This document shows, one piece after another, positions 24,001-32,929 of a stretch of DNA of 64,000 nucleotides (positions within the stretch are counted from its first letter, which is position 1; every line of letters begins with the position of its first letter). A program made the position numbers and the translations under genes. The notes under the pieces are model-generated. The model was not told the DNA's origin and searched no databases. It worked only from the letters and a program-made list of their open reading frames with translations. The DNA is from Anadara kagoshimensis (lineage: Eukaryota; Mollusca; Bivalvia; Arcoida; Arcidae): the NCBI GenBank assembly GCA_021292105.1, contig CM037872.1:7737291-7801290 (forward strand), given 5' to 3'.

Positions 24001-25485
24001 TTTGCTTTGCACAGCAATAGAAGTTTGACAAGGTCCTATGTCATGGTAGGCATGGCACAATAAAGAACCTTGTTTTTGAATGCCATCAGTGCAACGCAGA
24101 GGCAAAATTTCTGCACCTTCACCTAAAGCTGGTGCCGTTTCAATATAAGTGAAATATTCTTAACTTGGACATTAAACACCATTACTCAACTTAACTCTCT
24201 TAGGACCAAGAGAACATGATTTTTCTCTTGGAGTATTGATAATTGTGATGAACCAGTAAAACTTTTCATAAATTAATTACTGTTTGAAAATTTGTTTTGT
24301 TTTGGACTAGTAGATTAATAAAATTACTGGTTAAGGACCATTGCAGACAAGAATTTTAGACCTCTTGAAGGGCTTGTACTGAGTAGATTGGTTGTTTACA
24401 TTCTTTTTTGTGTTACAGGCAATACAGTGTTGGTTTTGAAGTGACAGCAGTCAGCGAAAATGTACCTAATGCACCAGGATCATTTAAAAAGACTTCCTCA
24501 GGAGATTATAGGTAAGTAGGACTTTTATCCTCCGCCTTTCAAAGAAAGAGGGGACAATAAATTCAAAGTTTCCGTCCATCTGTCGGAAATTCTTGTCTGC
24601 GCAAATACTCTGATACTATGAAGCACTTTGTCATGAACTTTGGTGCAAAGCAGAGTTGATTTGCTCATTTTCCTGGGAATTATTGCCCTTTGAACAAATA
24701 TGCAGATCACAGAAAAAAAGAATCTGCTTGTGGGGGTTCCTAATTCACTGAATTTGCTTGTTCCATCCAAGATTTAGGGTAAAAATTCCCAATGAAATTT
24801 TTTTCTCATTTATTTAGCTATTTCCTCTGATTATAAGTAGGTACCTTTCATTTTATACCCCTACAAACGTAAGTTGGGATGCCTGTATATAGGAGACTGT
24901 GTCTGTCTTTCCATCAATCTCCATGTAAAACCATGTCTGCCCCTATAACTCTCACATCTGAGGATGGATTTAAATCAAACTTTGAATCATGTATACCAAC
25001 ATATGATGGCATGTTATGTACTACTTTGAGGTGTGTAGGTTAAAAGTAAAGATCTGGGGCAAGTTTAACACTAAGCTAATAGAAAATTGTTGAAGTTTGG
25101 CTGCAAAGTGGCAGAGGTAAGGGCAGCTTGTGTCCGAAAAACTGCATGATGATAGATGACTGCAGCAAAAAAAAAAAAAAAAATTGAGATAATTATGGCT
25201 AATGAAGGGCTGAGATAAAGTGAAGATTCAACACTAATTCATTAGCTTAGTGGTAAACTATAGACAGGCTTGTACTGTAATTATCAAAATATTTTGTACA
25301 TTTCACTTTTATATTTTTGTCTTTTGTTTATTTTGTTTAGATCTGGTTATTGTATTTTACAATTGGACAATATATCAGGAGGTGTGTATAATGTTATGCC
25401 AAGTACATTTTTACCCGCTAAAGAAGGGCCATTTTTCCTGGACGTTAGTAGCTCAACACAGATTTCTGTCACACAGTTACAGTGA
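8319..25485 (+). CDS. CAPN7: Calpain-7 (PalB-type cysteine protease)
   Basis: Twenty coding exons: 8319-8450, 8926-9031, 9457-9506, 10228-10344, 10945-11010, 11322-11594, 13146-13232, 14331-14457, 15274-15359, 16037-16128, 16834-16980, 17415-17642, 18252-18396, 19306-19405, 20657-20789, 21936-22011, 22767-22975, 23692-23831, 24419-24511, 25341-25485. All borders are GT-AG and phases match except at two indels (exons 5 and 10). The product is about 850 residues; vertebrate CAPN7 is slightly above 800. Two MIT-like helical repeats come first ([29 protein letters not shown]), then a proline-rich linker. The protease core has Cys in [10 protein letters not shown] (about residue 325), His in PTHAYAMLD (about 493) and Asn in LKNPW (about 513). 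C-terminal beta-sandwich domains end in [19 protein letters not shown]. Family knowledge: CAPN7 binds ESCRT-III proteins through its MIT domains and works on endosomes. The in-frame ATG at 11302 is not the start; that exon begins at 11322. Confidence 0.95.
8700..8770. repeat. Near-perfect 34-bp inverted repeat in CAPN7 intron 1
   Basis: The left arm 8700-8733 (tctgaaatccaatt through caggttctag) and right arm 8737-8770 are reverse complements with one mismatch and a 3-base loop. Transcribed, it would form a 34-bp hairpin. Confidence 0.95.
9035..9160. mobile_element. MITE-B fragment, diverged
   Basis: Matches parts of the MITE-B family (tatagacaggtggtcttta, tggacagatggtctttatat) but lacks clean terminal repeats. 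It lies in CAPN7 intron 2. Confidence 0.45.
9663..9990 (+). mobile_element. SINE-1, near full length
   Basis: tRNA-like head with A box (tagctcagttggtagagtg) and degraded B box (ggttccaaccc). The body is shared by all SINE-1 copies (gaaagtgggtagtaactg, ttctttcaccaagcactc, gataaagaaccctgctg) and the tail is gaaatattcttgactggg plus ctcaactc. It lies in CAPN7 intron 3. The cloverleaf is not intact, so it is not a tRNA gene. Confidence 0.85.
10430..10670 (+). mobile_element. SINE-like element with 'caggcactctggtttcctcc' core
   Basis: Contains a core block (ggttttctccaggcactctg, then cctccaccattcctgaac) and the SINE-1-like end aacttgactggggttg. Related cores occur at 17170-17235, 20020-20090 and 62800-62870. 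It lies in CAPN7 intron 4. Confidence 0.6.
10945..11010 (+). other. CAPN7: CAPN7 exon 5 with apparent frameshift
   Basis: Read in the incoming phase, exon 5 gives [14 protein letters not shown] and then hits TGA. The other frame gives MAEQALDR, matching calpain-7 (LARQALDR in the human protein). The shift falls in the AAAAA run near 10984-10988; one base fewer or two more restores the frame and meets exon 6 in phase. A single homopolymer indel in the assembly is the simplest reading, but a real allele cannot be excluded. Confidence 0.85.
11046..11291. repeat. Two (TC)n microsatellites and a C run
   Basis: (TC)n at 11046-11092, and a C run followed by (TC)n at 11245-11291, immediately before the exon 6 acceptor region. 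The acceptor that keeps the frame is tcttacattag at 11321, not the cag at 11293. Confidence 0.95.
11815..11890 (-). repeat. Dispersed 'cacgtggcgggtg' repeat, copy 2
   Basis: Reverse-strand copy (gctggatgcagctagctacaca... read from 11890 down) of the repeat at 3165. It lies in CAPN7 intron 6. Confidence 0.6.
12097..12261. mobile_element. MITE-C, copy 1
   Basis: About 165 bp with terminal inverted repeats: cgcccacaatattccaac on the left and tcgtaacattgtgggcg on the right. The interior is shared with the copy at 14619 (aaggcc, gcttgaatta, aattgtgcc, tgatggcggccagtgtcg). Non-coding; CAPN7 intron 6. Confidence 0.75.
12815..12996. mobile_element. MITE-B, copy 1
   Basis: About 180 bp with terminal inverted repeats, tacagtcaaacctgtctata on the left and ggctggttcgactgta on the right. 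The interior is built from repeated 'ctttatannaggccac' motifs plus the shared core gaacaattgggatacag. Other copies: 39480, 45318, 55781, 62474. CAPN7 intron 6. Confidence 0.85.
13549..13645. repeat. Inverted repeat / foldback element in CAPN7 intron 7
   Basis: Arms ttgtagtgccagataagg and ccctatctggcaccacaa are complementary, continuing inward through gaaatctcaa and ttgagatttc. Flanking sequence at 13325-13450 (gaaaaatccataaaaagaga, ggtgcaagatatc) resembles that beside the inverted repeat at 21255-21350, so both may be the same old element family. Confidence 0.7.
14545..14785 (+). mobile_element. MITE-C copy 2 beside a tRNA-like segment
   Basis: Sequence 14619-14775 is a second MITE-C copy (cgccaacaatgttccgacaa on the left, tgtcggaaca on the right). 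Just before it is a tRNA-Leu-like A-box stretch, ttgctggctgagtggtctaa. CAPN7 intron 8. Confidence 0.65.
14922..15311 (+). repeat. Tandem duplication covering the catalytic-Cys exon border
   Basis: A roughly 203-bp block of intron 8 plus the first 38 bases of exon 9 occurs twice in tandem. The first copy has an acceptor at 15072 and encodes [13 protein letters not shown] (15073-15110), then diverges into FGEIN and a stop. The second, at 15274-15359, is the complete exon. The copies differ at a few sites (for example ttgttgtttttttaataact versus ttgtttttttaatacctc). Confidence 0.93.
16037..16128 (+). other. CAPN7: CAPN7 exon 10 with apparent 2-base loss
   Basis: It has a good acceptor (ttgttgcag) and donor (aaagaaag/gtaaat), but the reading frame breaks after QGDPV and reaches TAA. 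Compared with the partial copy at 16191, one T is missing in cccagttataatcc and one base is missing near aaatattgat. Adding both gives 94 bases, as exon phase requires, and restores [10 protein letters not shown]. Confidence 0.88.
16146..16302. repeat. C homopolymer and CA microsatellites
   Basis: Poly-C of about 29 followed by aaacacacacgcacgc, and later cccccccccacacac...acac. They flank the second exon 10 copy on both sides. Confidence 0.95.
16191..16262 (+). pseudogene. Partial second copy of CAPN7 exon 10
   Basis: Reads [18 protein letters not shown] and NINGV with an open frame, then degenerates into ttaattaattaacccc without a donor. It also lacks the exon's 5' end and acceptor. So one copy has the splice sites and the other has the clean codons. 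The copies are separated by a C run of about 29 (16146-16174) and a CA tract, and a further C run plus CA tract follows at 16270-16302. Confidence 0.88.
18058..18096. repeat. (TTGA)n microsatellite
   Basis: About nine ttga/gatt tetramers in CAPN7 intron 12. Confidence 0.9.
18500..18730 (+). mobile_element. SINE-1, truncated at 3' end
   Basis: Head ggtagctcagttggtagag and ggtttgaaccctgaccggg, body to cacgataaagaaccc, then ends. CAPN7 intron 13. Confidence 0.8.
19440..20065 (+). mobile_element. Multi-head SINE: four 87-bp tRNA-like units plus one body
   Basis: Units begin at 19440, 19527, 19614 and 19701, spaced exactly 87 bp (caaccactat, gtagctcagtttgtagagtg, gtttgaaccccagctag). A fifth head at 19788 runs into a SINE body ending near 20065 with the 'aggcactctggttacctcc' core. 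Units 1 and 3 share ccgtatg..agaggttgag; units 2 and 4 share cagtatgtaagtggttaag, so the array is a doubled AB dimer. CAPN7 intron 14. Confidence 0.85.
20354..20600 (+). mobile_element. Dispersed element D, copy 1
   Basis: Starts near ttatcccccacctttcaaag and continues with aattcttgtctgcgc, gttattgccctttgaac and a tail near gaatttacttgt. Copies: 24528-24770 (plus) and 38281-38470 (minus). No terminal inverted repeats or coding capacity seen, so class is unknown. CAPN7 intron 14. Confidence 0.7.
21255..21350. repeat. Inverted repeat in CAPN7 intron 15
   Basis: Arms aaccctcggggttgaatatt and aatattcaacccagagggtt are complementary with few mismatches and enclose about 45 bases. It is akin to the inverted repeat at 13549. 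Confidence 0.7.
22384..22701 (-). CDS. Candidate nested antisense exon or small membrane-protein ORF
   Basis: A 105-codon open stretch in CAPN7 intron 16, opposite strand, ending in TGA at 22384-22386. The codon at its right edge is GTG, not ATG. It lies just after a splice-acceptor-like ttaattttag, so it may be a downstream exon. The translation has balanced composition: [10 protein letters not shown], a hydrophobic segment ([15 protein letters not shown]), then a polar C-terminus with [18 protein letters not shown] do not recognise the family. Chance is possible in AT-rich intron sequence. Confidence 0.3.
   Translation of the reverse strand: MRKPLGIYWRHFIFPIVVYLYFNFLVQHFVKSDLQTEVRKYSVLYKNRLLVFEAPLIVYIPVSLTDYLQSFDIKINAPFKTILQSQFEDYYANEIQKQLDRNSHV
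22976..23371 (+). repeat. Three extra copies of CAPN7 exon 17 3' end plus donor
   Basis: After the true exon 17 (ends 22975), the last ~100 bases of the exon plus the gttagtatcacacac intron start recur three times at about 130-136 bp spacing. Donor-equivalent ends are near 23105, 23240 and 23371. Copies keep [18 protein letters not shown] and [10 protein letters not shown] codons nearly unchanged; the last is the most worn. CA tracts at each junction grow through the array. No copy has its own acceptor, so they probably stay in intron 17. Confidence 0.93.
23797..23976 (+). repeat. Triplicated 60-bp block across CAPN7 exon 18 donor
   Basis: Three tandem 60-bp units (23797, 23857, 23917) each carry the last 35 bases of exon 18 ([12 protein letters not shown]) and the donor aa/gtaagttattgg. 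Copies are almost identical, so duplication or gene conversion is recent. Three equivalent donors are present; use of the second or third would insert codons of the intron. Confidence 0.95.
24015..24205 (+). mobile_element. SINE-1, 5'-truncated
   Basis: Body and tail only (catggtaggcatggcacaat, gccatcagtgcaacgcag, gaaatattcttaacttgg). CAPN7 intron 18. Confidence 0.8.
24528..24770 (+). mobile_element. Dispersed element D, copy 2
   Basis: Matches the copy at 20354 (cctttcaaagaaagaggg, ttcttgtctgcgcaa, attattgccctttgaac). CAPN7 intron 19. Confidence 0.7.
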
Positions 25486-26057
25486 TTTCAAGTACATGTA
25501 CATTTTTATCCAGTGAAGAAGGGCTGTTCTTCTAGATGTAAGCAGGTCAGCACAGATTTCTGTCACACAGTTATAGTGATTTCAAGTACATTTTAACCCT
25601 AAAGAAGGACTATTCTTCCAACAACTACAGCTTAACATAAATCTCTGTCACAGTTACAGTGATGTCAAGTACATTTTTAAAGAAGGGTCGTTCTTCCTAG
25701 ATGTCAGCAGCTCAGCACAGATTTTCTTCACACAGTTACAGTGATTTCAAGTACATTTTTACCCCACAAAGAAGGGTTGTTCTTCCTAGATGTCAGCAGC
25801 TCAACAAAGATTTCCTTCACACAATAACAGTGATTTCAAGTACATTTTTACCTAGTAAAGAAGGACCATTCTTTCTAGATGTCAGCAGCTCAACACAGAT
25901 TTCCTTCACACAATAACAGTGATTTCAAGTACATTTTTACCCGGTAAAAAAGGACCTTCTTCCAACAACAACAGCTCAATATGAATCCCTGTCATACAGT
26001 TACAGTGATTTCAAGTACATTTTTACCCTGTATAAAAGGGTCATCTTTCTAGATGGT
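25486..26057 (+). repeat. Seven degenerate copies of the CAPN7 last-exon 3' end
   Basis: Units of about 80-97 bp follow directly after the stop codon. Each reads cagtgatttcaagtacattt, ttaccc, taaagaagg, ttctagatgtcagcagctca and ttccttcacaca. They derive from exon codons [20 protein letters not shown]. The join always fuses the end of the exon (ttacagtga) to its own middle (aagtacattttta). The TGA at 25483 comes first, so none is translated in the normal transcript; they would form the 3'UTR. Confidence 0.92.
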
Positions 26058-27822
26058 TGGGAGTGGGGTGTTGGGGTCAATTTTCATGCATGTAATTAAT
26101 TAAAAAATATTAAGAAAATTTTCCCCACTTGAATTAAAACATTTTACACCTAGAAAGTACAAATTGAAATAAATCACAAAAATTCACCCATGGCCAATGA
26201 TCAGGATGACAAAGTTGTGACTGTTTCTGGAGAGAGTTTCATGATCTGCAAACCTTTGTTTATTTTCAAAACAATGTATATTATAAAAGCAATGTTTTTT
26301 CTGTTAAAAATTCTAATATGATTTGTTGACTTGTACAGATGTAAGTGTAATGTTTATACAGTAAAACCTGTTGTAAAAACCACCTGTCTTTTTACCTGTG
26401 TAATTTAAATGCTAGTTACAATTAAGTTAATTATAAAATTCCCTTCCCTTGACACCTGAAATCGAACCTGGGTCACCCATTTGAAAATTGAGCACTCTAC
26501 TGTTTCGCCTAAAATGTACCCCATACAATTAAATTAGTTATTAAATTCCCTTCCCCTGTTGCCGGGAATTGATCTCTAGGTCGCCCATCTGTAAAGCAAG
26601 TGCTCTACTGTTTCGCCTCAAAGGCACCTCATAGGAGAGACAGTAGTAACATCTCTTAGCCTGTACATAGTACATACTATACCATGTAGCTATGTCGCTA
26701 CACCTGTCTTGTCACGTGTGTACCTGTCTGTTTACCTGTCTTTCAGTCTGTCCCCTCTGTTAGATCTGTGAACTATCTGGTGATTGTTATTTCTTGTTGT
26801 CAGTCATTCTCTACAATTTCATCCAGCTAATACTATGAACTCACTATGAGGTGACATTACAAACAAATCAAGCCAGAGTTGCAAAATAATTTTCAGCCTA
26901 GCATCCAGCACCTTCATGGTCTCTTAATTTCTCTGTTGTTTTCTTATTCTTTTTTTAATTATTTTATTTTTTTATATTTTTATTTTATTTATTTTATTAC
27001 TGTGTGCAAAGTTGTCATACTGCTATCCTATATATCTGCTGTTACGTTGGCACAATTATACTCTGCCATCCAAGTTTAAAACTGATCATATCATTACAGA
27101 CAAAACCTTTCCACAAAATTAAATTGTTTAAAAAGCATCATGCTGCTTACACCTAGTGTTTTAAAGCTAAATTGAAAAATATATTTTCCACAATTGGACC
27201 TATTGTCTTTGTTAATTCAACAACTAACACCAACTACCACTTGGCCATCATTTAAAACCTAACCTATAGGCAGTGGGAATGAACCATCACCTTATTCAGG
27301 AACCAGGTGGTTTTAGGAACCATGGTCCCCCTTTTGCAGGTGATTTTTTGAACCATGGTCCCTCTATTGCAGGTGGTTTTAGGAAAAAATGGTCCCTCTA
27401 TTACAGGTGGTTTTTATTTACAGGTTGGACTGTATCACAAAGGTTTGTTTGATCAAATTATGATCTACTGTGATATCATATAATATTTATTTTATATTAT
27501 TTGTCAATTTAAACTTATGAAATGTATCAAAATAATAATAAAAATAGAAATTTGACTTTAATTAGAGTGGTTATTTTTGCATCTAGTACGTTTCTATGAT
27601 TATTAGCTAATAATTAACAGCCACCTGTCTAGAAAGACCCTTTTTTCTGGTTCCCTTAGGGGGCCTCTATGCATTCGAAATAAATAACAAAATAGTTTTA
27701 TTAAACACTTTTTTAGTCCTTTCTAATTCTTATCAAACCGAAGATGGTAAGTTATTTGGTTTACGTCTCAAGGGCAAAATTCATTATAAAATTAAAGTTA
27801 TACAGAGCTTTGGCAGGTTACA
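26046..27822 (+). repeat. 1.8-kb segmental duplication, unit 1
   Basis: Begins tttctagatggttgggagtg inside a last-exon-derived repeat and ends gcaggttacac. It contains two minus-strand tRNA-like SINE heads (near 26455-26500 and 26570-26615) and a 'ggtggttttnngaaccatggtccc' minisatellite of about four units (27298-27420). No gene seen. Unit 2 follows at 27866. Confidence 0.95.
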
Positions 27823-27865
27823 CTGATTTCAAGTACAGTTTTACCCTGTAAAGAAAGGGTTGTTC

Positions 27866-29720
27866 TTTCTAGATGGTTGGGAGTGGGGTGTTGGGGTCAA
27901 TTTTCATGCATGTGATTAATTTAAAAATATTTAGCAAAATTTCCTCACTTGAATTAAAACATTTTACATCTAGAAAGTACAAATTGAAAAAAATCACAAG
28001 TATACACCCATGGTAAATGATCAGGATGAGTAGTTGTGACAGTGTTTCTGGAGAGAGTTTTATGATCTGCAAACCCTTGTTTATTTACAAAGCAGTGTAT
28101 ATTATATAAGCAATGTTTTTCTGTTATAAATTCTATTATGATTTGTTGACTTGTACAGATGTAAGTGTAATGTTCATACAGTAAAACCTGTTGTAAAAAC
28201 CACCTGTCTTTTTACCTGTGTAATTTAAATGCTAGTTACAATTAAGTTAATTATAAAATTCCCTTCCCTCGACGCCTGGAATCGAACCTGGGTCACCCGT
28301 TTGAAAAGTGAGCACTCTACTGTTTCGCCTAAAAGGTACCCCATACAATAAAATTAGTTATTAAATTCCCTTCCCCTGTTGCTGGGATTTGATCTCTAGG
28401 TTGCCCGTTTGTAAAGCAAGTGCTCTACTGTTTCGCCTAAAAGGCACCCCATAGGCGAGACAGTAGTAACATCTCTTAGCCTGTACATCATGTACATAGT
28501 ACATACTATACCATGTAGCTATGTCGCTACACCTGTCTTGTCACGTGTGTACCTGTCTGTTTGCCTGTCTTTCAGTCTGTCCCCTCTGTTAGATCTGTGA
28601 ACCATCTGGTGATTGTTATTTCTTGTTGTCAGTCATTCTCTACAATTTCATCCAGCTAATACTATGAACTCACTATGAGGTGACATTACAAACAAATCAA
28701 GCCAGAGTTGCAAAATAATTTTCAGCCTAGCATCCAGCACCTTCATGGTCCTCTTAATTTCTCTGTTGTTTTCTTATTCTTTTTTAATTATTTTATTTTT
28801 TTATATTTTTATTTTATTTATTTTATTACTGTGTGCAAAGTGTCATACTGCTGTCCTATATATCTGCTGTTACGTTGGCACAATTATACTCTGCCATCCA
28901 AGTTTAAAACTGATCATATCATTACAGACAAAACCTTTCCACAAAATTAAATTGTTTAAAAAGCATTGTGCTGCCTACACCTAGTGTTTTAAAGCTAAAT
29001 TGAAATATATATTTTCCACAATTAGACCTATTGTCTTTGTTAATTCAACAACTAACACCAATTACCACTTGGCCATCATTTAAAACCTAACCTATAGGCA
29101 GTGGGAATGAACCTCACCTTATTCAGGAACCAGGTGGTTTTAGGAACCATGGTCCCCTTTTGCAGGTGGTTTTTTGAACCATGGTCCCCCTTTTGCAGGT
29201 GGTTTTTTGAACCATGGTCCCCCTTTTGCAGGTGGTTTTATGAACAATGGTCCCTCTATTGCAGGTGGTTTTAGGAAAAAATGGTCCCTCTATTACAGGT
29301 GGTTTTTATTTACAGGTTGGCTGTATCACAAAGGTTTGTTTGATCAAATTATGATCTACTGTGATATCATATAATATTTATTTTATATTATTTGTCAATT
29401 TAAACTTATCTTTTTGAAATGTATCAAAATAATAATAAAAATAGAAATTTGACTTTAATTAGAGTGGTTATTTTTGCATCTAGTACGTTTCTATGATTAT
29501 TAGCTAATAATTAACAGCCACCTGTCTAGAAAGACCCTTTTTTCTGGTTCCCTTAGGGGGCCTCTATGCATTCGAAATAAATAACAAAATAGTTTTATTA
29601 AACACTTTTTTAGTCCTTTCTAATTCTTATCAAACCGAAGATGGTAAGTTATTTGGTTTACGTCTCAAGGGCAAAATTCATTATAAAATTAAAGTTATAC
29701 AGAGCTTTGGCAGGTTACAC
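27866..29720 (+). repeat. 1.8-kb segmental duplication, unit 2
   Basis: Nearly identical to unit 1. Scattered substitutions and small indels are visible, and the internal minisatellite is longer (29128-29305, about six units). The joining sequence 27822-27865 (cactgatttcaagtacagtt, ttaccctgtaaagaaaggg) is again calpain last-exon sequence. Confidence 0.95.
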
Positions 29721-29978
29721 GGCCCCATGATCAATGTTCATGTACCCCGGCAGATTTCCGAACATGGTTCCATGTACCCCGGCAAGTTAACCAATCGCTA
29801 TGCGAGAAATTTCTTTGAAGGGTGACAAAAAAAGTTGTACTCTTTAAATATAACAAGGTTATTTTGTTTAAAGTTGCCCTTGTAGGGTACATTGTTGTCT
29901 ATCATATTTTGAAACTATTTAAACATTTAAAAAACTCTAGATCTTAGTGTAGTTCAATACGTCTACGTGACCTAAAAC

Positions 29979-30350
29979 ATTGATAAATACTCTGGAATCA
30001 TCCAATCATAGTAGGTCACGAGTTGATAAAAAATTCGTGGAAAAACCTATAAATTCCTTTTTAAAAATACCAGAACCGTAATCATACGTAATATGGTTAA
30101 TATTACTTCATTACAGTACAGACCTGTCGTAAATTTAACACTGAACTTAACGAGCCAACTAAACCATTGATAAATACTCTGGAATCGCCCAATCATAGTA
30201 GGTCACGAGTTGATAAAAAAAATTCGTGGAAAAACCTATGAATTCCTTTTTAAAAATACCAGAACCGTAATCATACGTAATATGGTTAATATTACTTCAT
30301 TACAGTACAGACCTGTCTTAAATTTAACACTGAACTTAACGAGCTAGGTT
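29979..30350 (+). repeat. Tandem duplication of a ~186-bp block with a TIR-A end
   Basis: Two copies of cattgataaatactctggaa through ttacagtacagacctgtc and ctgaacttaacgagc. The second half of each is the TIR-A left terminus. Nothing else is recognised between 29721 and 29978. Confidence 0.85.
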
Positions 30351-30409
30351 CCGAGATAAGCCACCGATTCGGCACCAATTCGTGAAGCTAGAATACGGAG
30401 GGTTGGGTG

Positions 30410-30785
30410 GTTGGTTGAATGTTGCTTAACTTTGCATTGGAAATTTTTTTAACTATTCGCGACGAGAACTATTTTATTAATCTCTATGGATTAATCTAAA
30501 AACAAGTTCGTGTATGCATGTGAAGTGCGAGTGTGTTTTATGGCCAGCCTTATACTAGCGCGCACTCGGGGCGATTTTAATGTGCTAGCTAACAGAGTCA
30601 GTACGCCGCAGACAAGCGAACCACTTCCCAAGTCACATTATACTGACACCGGGTGAACCAGTAAAGGCCAACGGCGAGGAAAATTCACTTTCTGAAATGT
30701 GGTTTGAGCGGGACCTGAACTCACAGCGGTGAGAGACCTGAATTTATAGACTCGCGACTTATCCATTATGCCCCCGCGGCCCGGT
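30410..30785 (-). mobile_element. SINE-2, full length
   Basis: Read on the minus strand: tRNA-like head (gcggccgcggg, ataatggataagtcgcgag, gtgagttcaggtcccgctc), a body with ttactggttcacccggtgt, and an end near gttaagcaacattcaac. It matches the plus copy at 61527-61893. Confidence 0.8.
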
Positions 30786-30864
30786 CTACAATACGTAAGG
30801 GCTGAAACATGAACAGCTAGTGGCCGAGAGAGACAACAGCAACAGAAAGGATGTCGTTATATAG

Positions 30865-31150
30865 CTAACGAGGGACCTATTACAGATGCCGAATGGGTCT
30901 GACCAAAGATTTGGAAGTGAGTAGTGACTGTTTCCTTCGTTAAGCACTCGGCATTACGACATGAAAGTCACGGTTCTTTTTAGGATTTAAAATAAACGAG
31001 GTCCCGTGTCACGGTAAGCTTGGCACGATAAAGAACTCTGTATATTGCCATCAGCGCAACGCAGGAAAAAGTTCTGCTCTTTGCCTATAGCTGGCGGCGT
31101 TTCGATATAAGTTAAAAATTTCTTGACTGGGACGTGAAACACTATCCTCA
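30865..31150 (+). mobile_element. SINE-1, head partly lost
   Basis: Starts within the head at gatgccgaatgggtctgacc. Body and tail follow (gcactcggcattacgacatg, cacgataaagaactctgta, cttgactgggacgtgaaac). Confidence 0.8.
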
Positions 31151-31428
31151 ACTCTTAACAACAGCTGTTGAAAAGATGTCGAGATATAGTAATTCAGATG
31201 CCGTTTCAGGCCAATTCGTTAGCTTAGTGCTAAACTCTCGACCGAGAACTAAAGTGCAAATACAAATCGCCATATTGGGTAACATTTCATTCAGTTCTGG
31301 AAAACCTATTGATTATATAAACAACAAAAATATCAGTACCGCACATAACGATGTACTAATAAAACGCAGATGAATAATAACGCTCTGGAATCTCTAAATT
31401 AGGTTACAATCCCAATCAATTCGGTGGA

Positions 31429-31429
<1 letters not shown>

Positions 31430-31516
<87 letters not shown>

Positions 31517-31517
31517 A
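31430..31517. repeat. C run, (TC)n and (TA)n compound microsatellite
   Basis: Poly-C, then about 25 TC and about 13 TA dinucleotides. A short direct repeat (cgctaaattaggttacactc type) flanks it at about 31390 and 31518. Confidence 0.95.
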
Positions 31518-31616
31518 TCGCTAAATTAGGTTACACTCCCAATCAATTCGGGGAAAACCTATATATAGGTAATGTTACTTAGAAGTGCAAAATAAACAAC
31601 TTGTTTCTTATCTTGG

Positions 31617-31722
31617 ACGATGACACAACCATGTAAAATGATAACCTTCAATCGATGACACAACCATATAAAATGATAACCTTAATTTGATGACACAACC
31701 ATGTAAAATGACAACATTCAAG
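31617..31722. repeat. Three-unit 36-bp repeat
   Basis: Three copies of gatgacacaaccatgtaaaa plus tgataaccttca. Confidence 0.85.
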
Positions 31723-31795
31723 AATTTTAAGTAGATAAGTTTACATTCTTTTTGTTAAGGTCAGGCGTACTACTGTATGTAGTTTTAAATATACG

Positions 31796-32757
31796 TACAG
31801 TGCAGATCTATTATGTGCTACTTTTGAATGTATTATTCATAAAAATTCAAAAGTAGCACATGCCAGATCTATCGAAAATTTAACACCAAAAAGAGTTGAG
31901 TAATTGTGTTTTACGCCTCAGTCAAGATTATATCGAGACGTCGCCAGCTATAGGCGAAGGTGAAGAAATTTTGTCTGCGTTTCGCTTATTTCATAATACA
32001 GCAGGGTTCTTTATCGTGCCTACTGTGGCATGGGACCTCGTTTATTTAAAGTTCCTATCAGAAAGAACCGTGACTTTCATTTTGTAATGCAGAGTGATAA
32101 CGCCAAAAAGGAGTCAAAGTTCGGCTGTCGAGTGACGGAGCGACCAATAGCTAGAGGTAGAGAAGCGACCAATAGCTTGAGGTAGAGGAGCGACCAATAG
32201 CTAGAGGTAGAGAAGCGACCAATAGCTTGAGGTAGGAGCGACCAATAGCTAGAGGTAGAGAAGCGACCAATAGCTTGAGTAGAGGAGCGACCAATAGCTT
32301 GAGGTAGAGGAGCGACCAATAGCTTGATGTAGAGAGCGACCAATAGCTAGAGGTAGAGAAGCGACCAATAGCTTGAGGTAAAGGAGCGACCAATAGCTAG
32401 AGGTAGAGAAGCGATCAATAGCTTGATGTAGAGGAGCGACCAATAGCTTGAGGTAAAGGAGCGACCAATAGCTTGATGTAGAGGAGCGACCAATAGCTTG
32501 ATGTAGAGGAGCGACCAATAGCTTAAGGTAGAGGAGCGACCAATAGCTAGAGGTACAGAAGCGACCAATAGCTTGAGGTAGAGGAGCGACCAATAGCTTG
32601 AGGTAGAGGAGCGACCAATAGCTAGAGGTATAACAGCTGCCAAGAGACAAAATACCTACTGTCAAAAAAAAACTATTGAGGTATAGCTAACGACAGATCG
32701 ATATGTGATGCAGAATCGGCGATAATTCGTTAGTTTAAACTTTCGACAGGCCCGTAC
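31796..32757. mobile_element. TIR-A element with ~25-bp minisatellite and nested insertions
   Basis: The left terminus (tacagtgcagatct, then atcgaaaatttaacacc) is split by a 54-bp palindromic insertion (31810-31863, 17-bp arms) flanked by a cagatct repeat. A minus-strand SINE-1 (31890-32095) follows. The core shows gttcggctgtcgagtga, then about 20 units of gcgaccaatagcttgaggta (32130-32632). The right end is ttcgttagtttaaactttcg through caggcccgtacg. Open frames up to 138 codons in the array are repeat artefacts. Confidence 0.85.
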
Positions 32758-32929
32758 GCATTGCTGAAATGCATTTTGAGATCCGATGATACTGCCGAGT
32801 TTATCCGTTGTTGAGAATCACATGGGCAGATTCATTATAAAAATACCAAAAGCATATTTTATAAAATCTGACCCTATGTGCTGTGAATAATATGCATACT
32901 AAAATGTAAAAGCTCTGTGGCAACGTTTT

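Noticed and set aside
32077-32665. Several overlapping minus-strand frames with 'AIGRSSTSSYWSLLYLKLLVA'
   Set aside because: Same artefact from the ~25-bp minisatellite.
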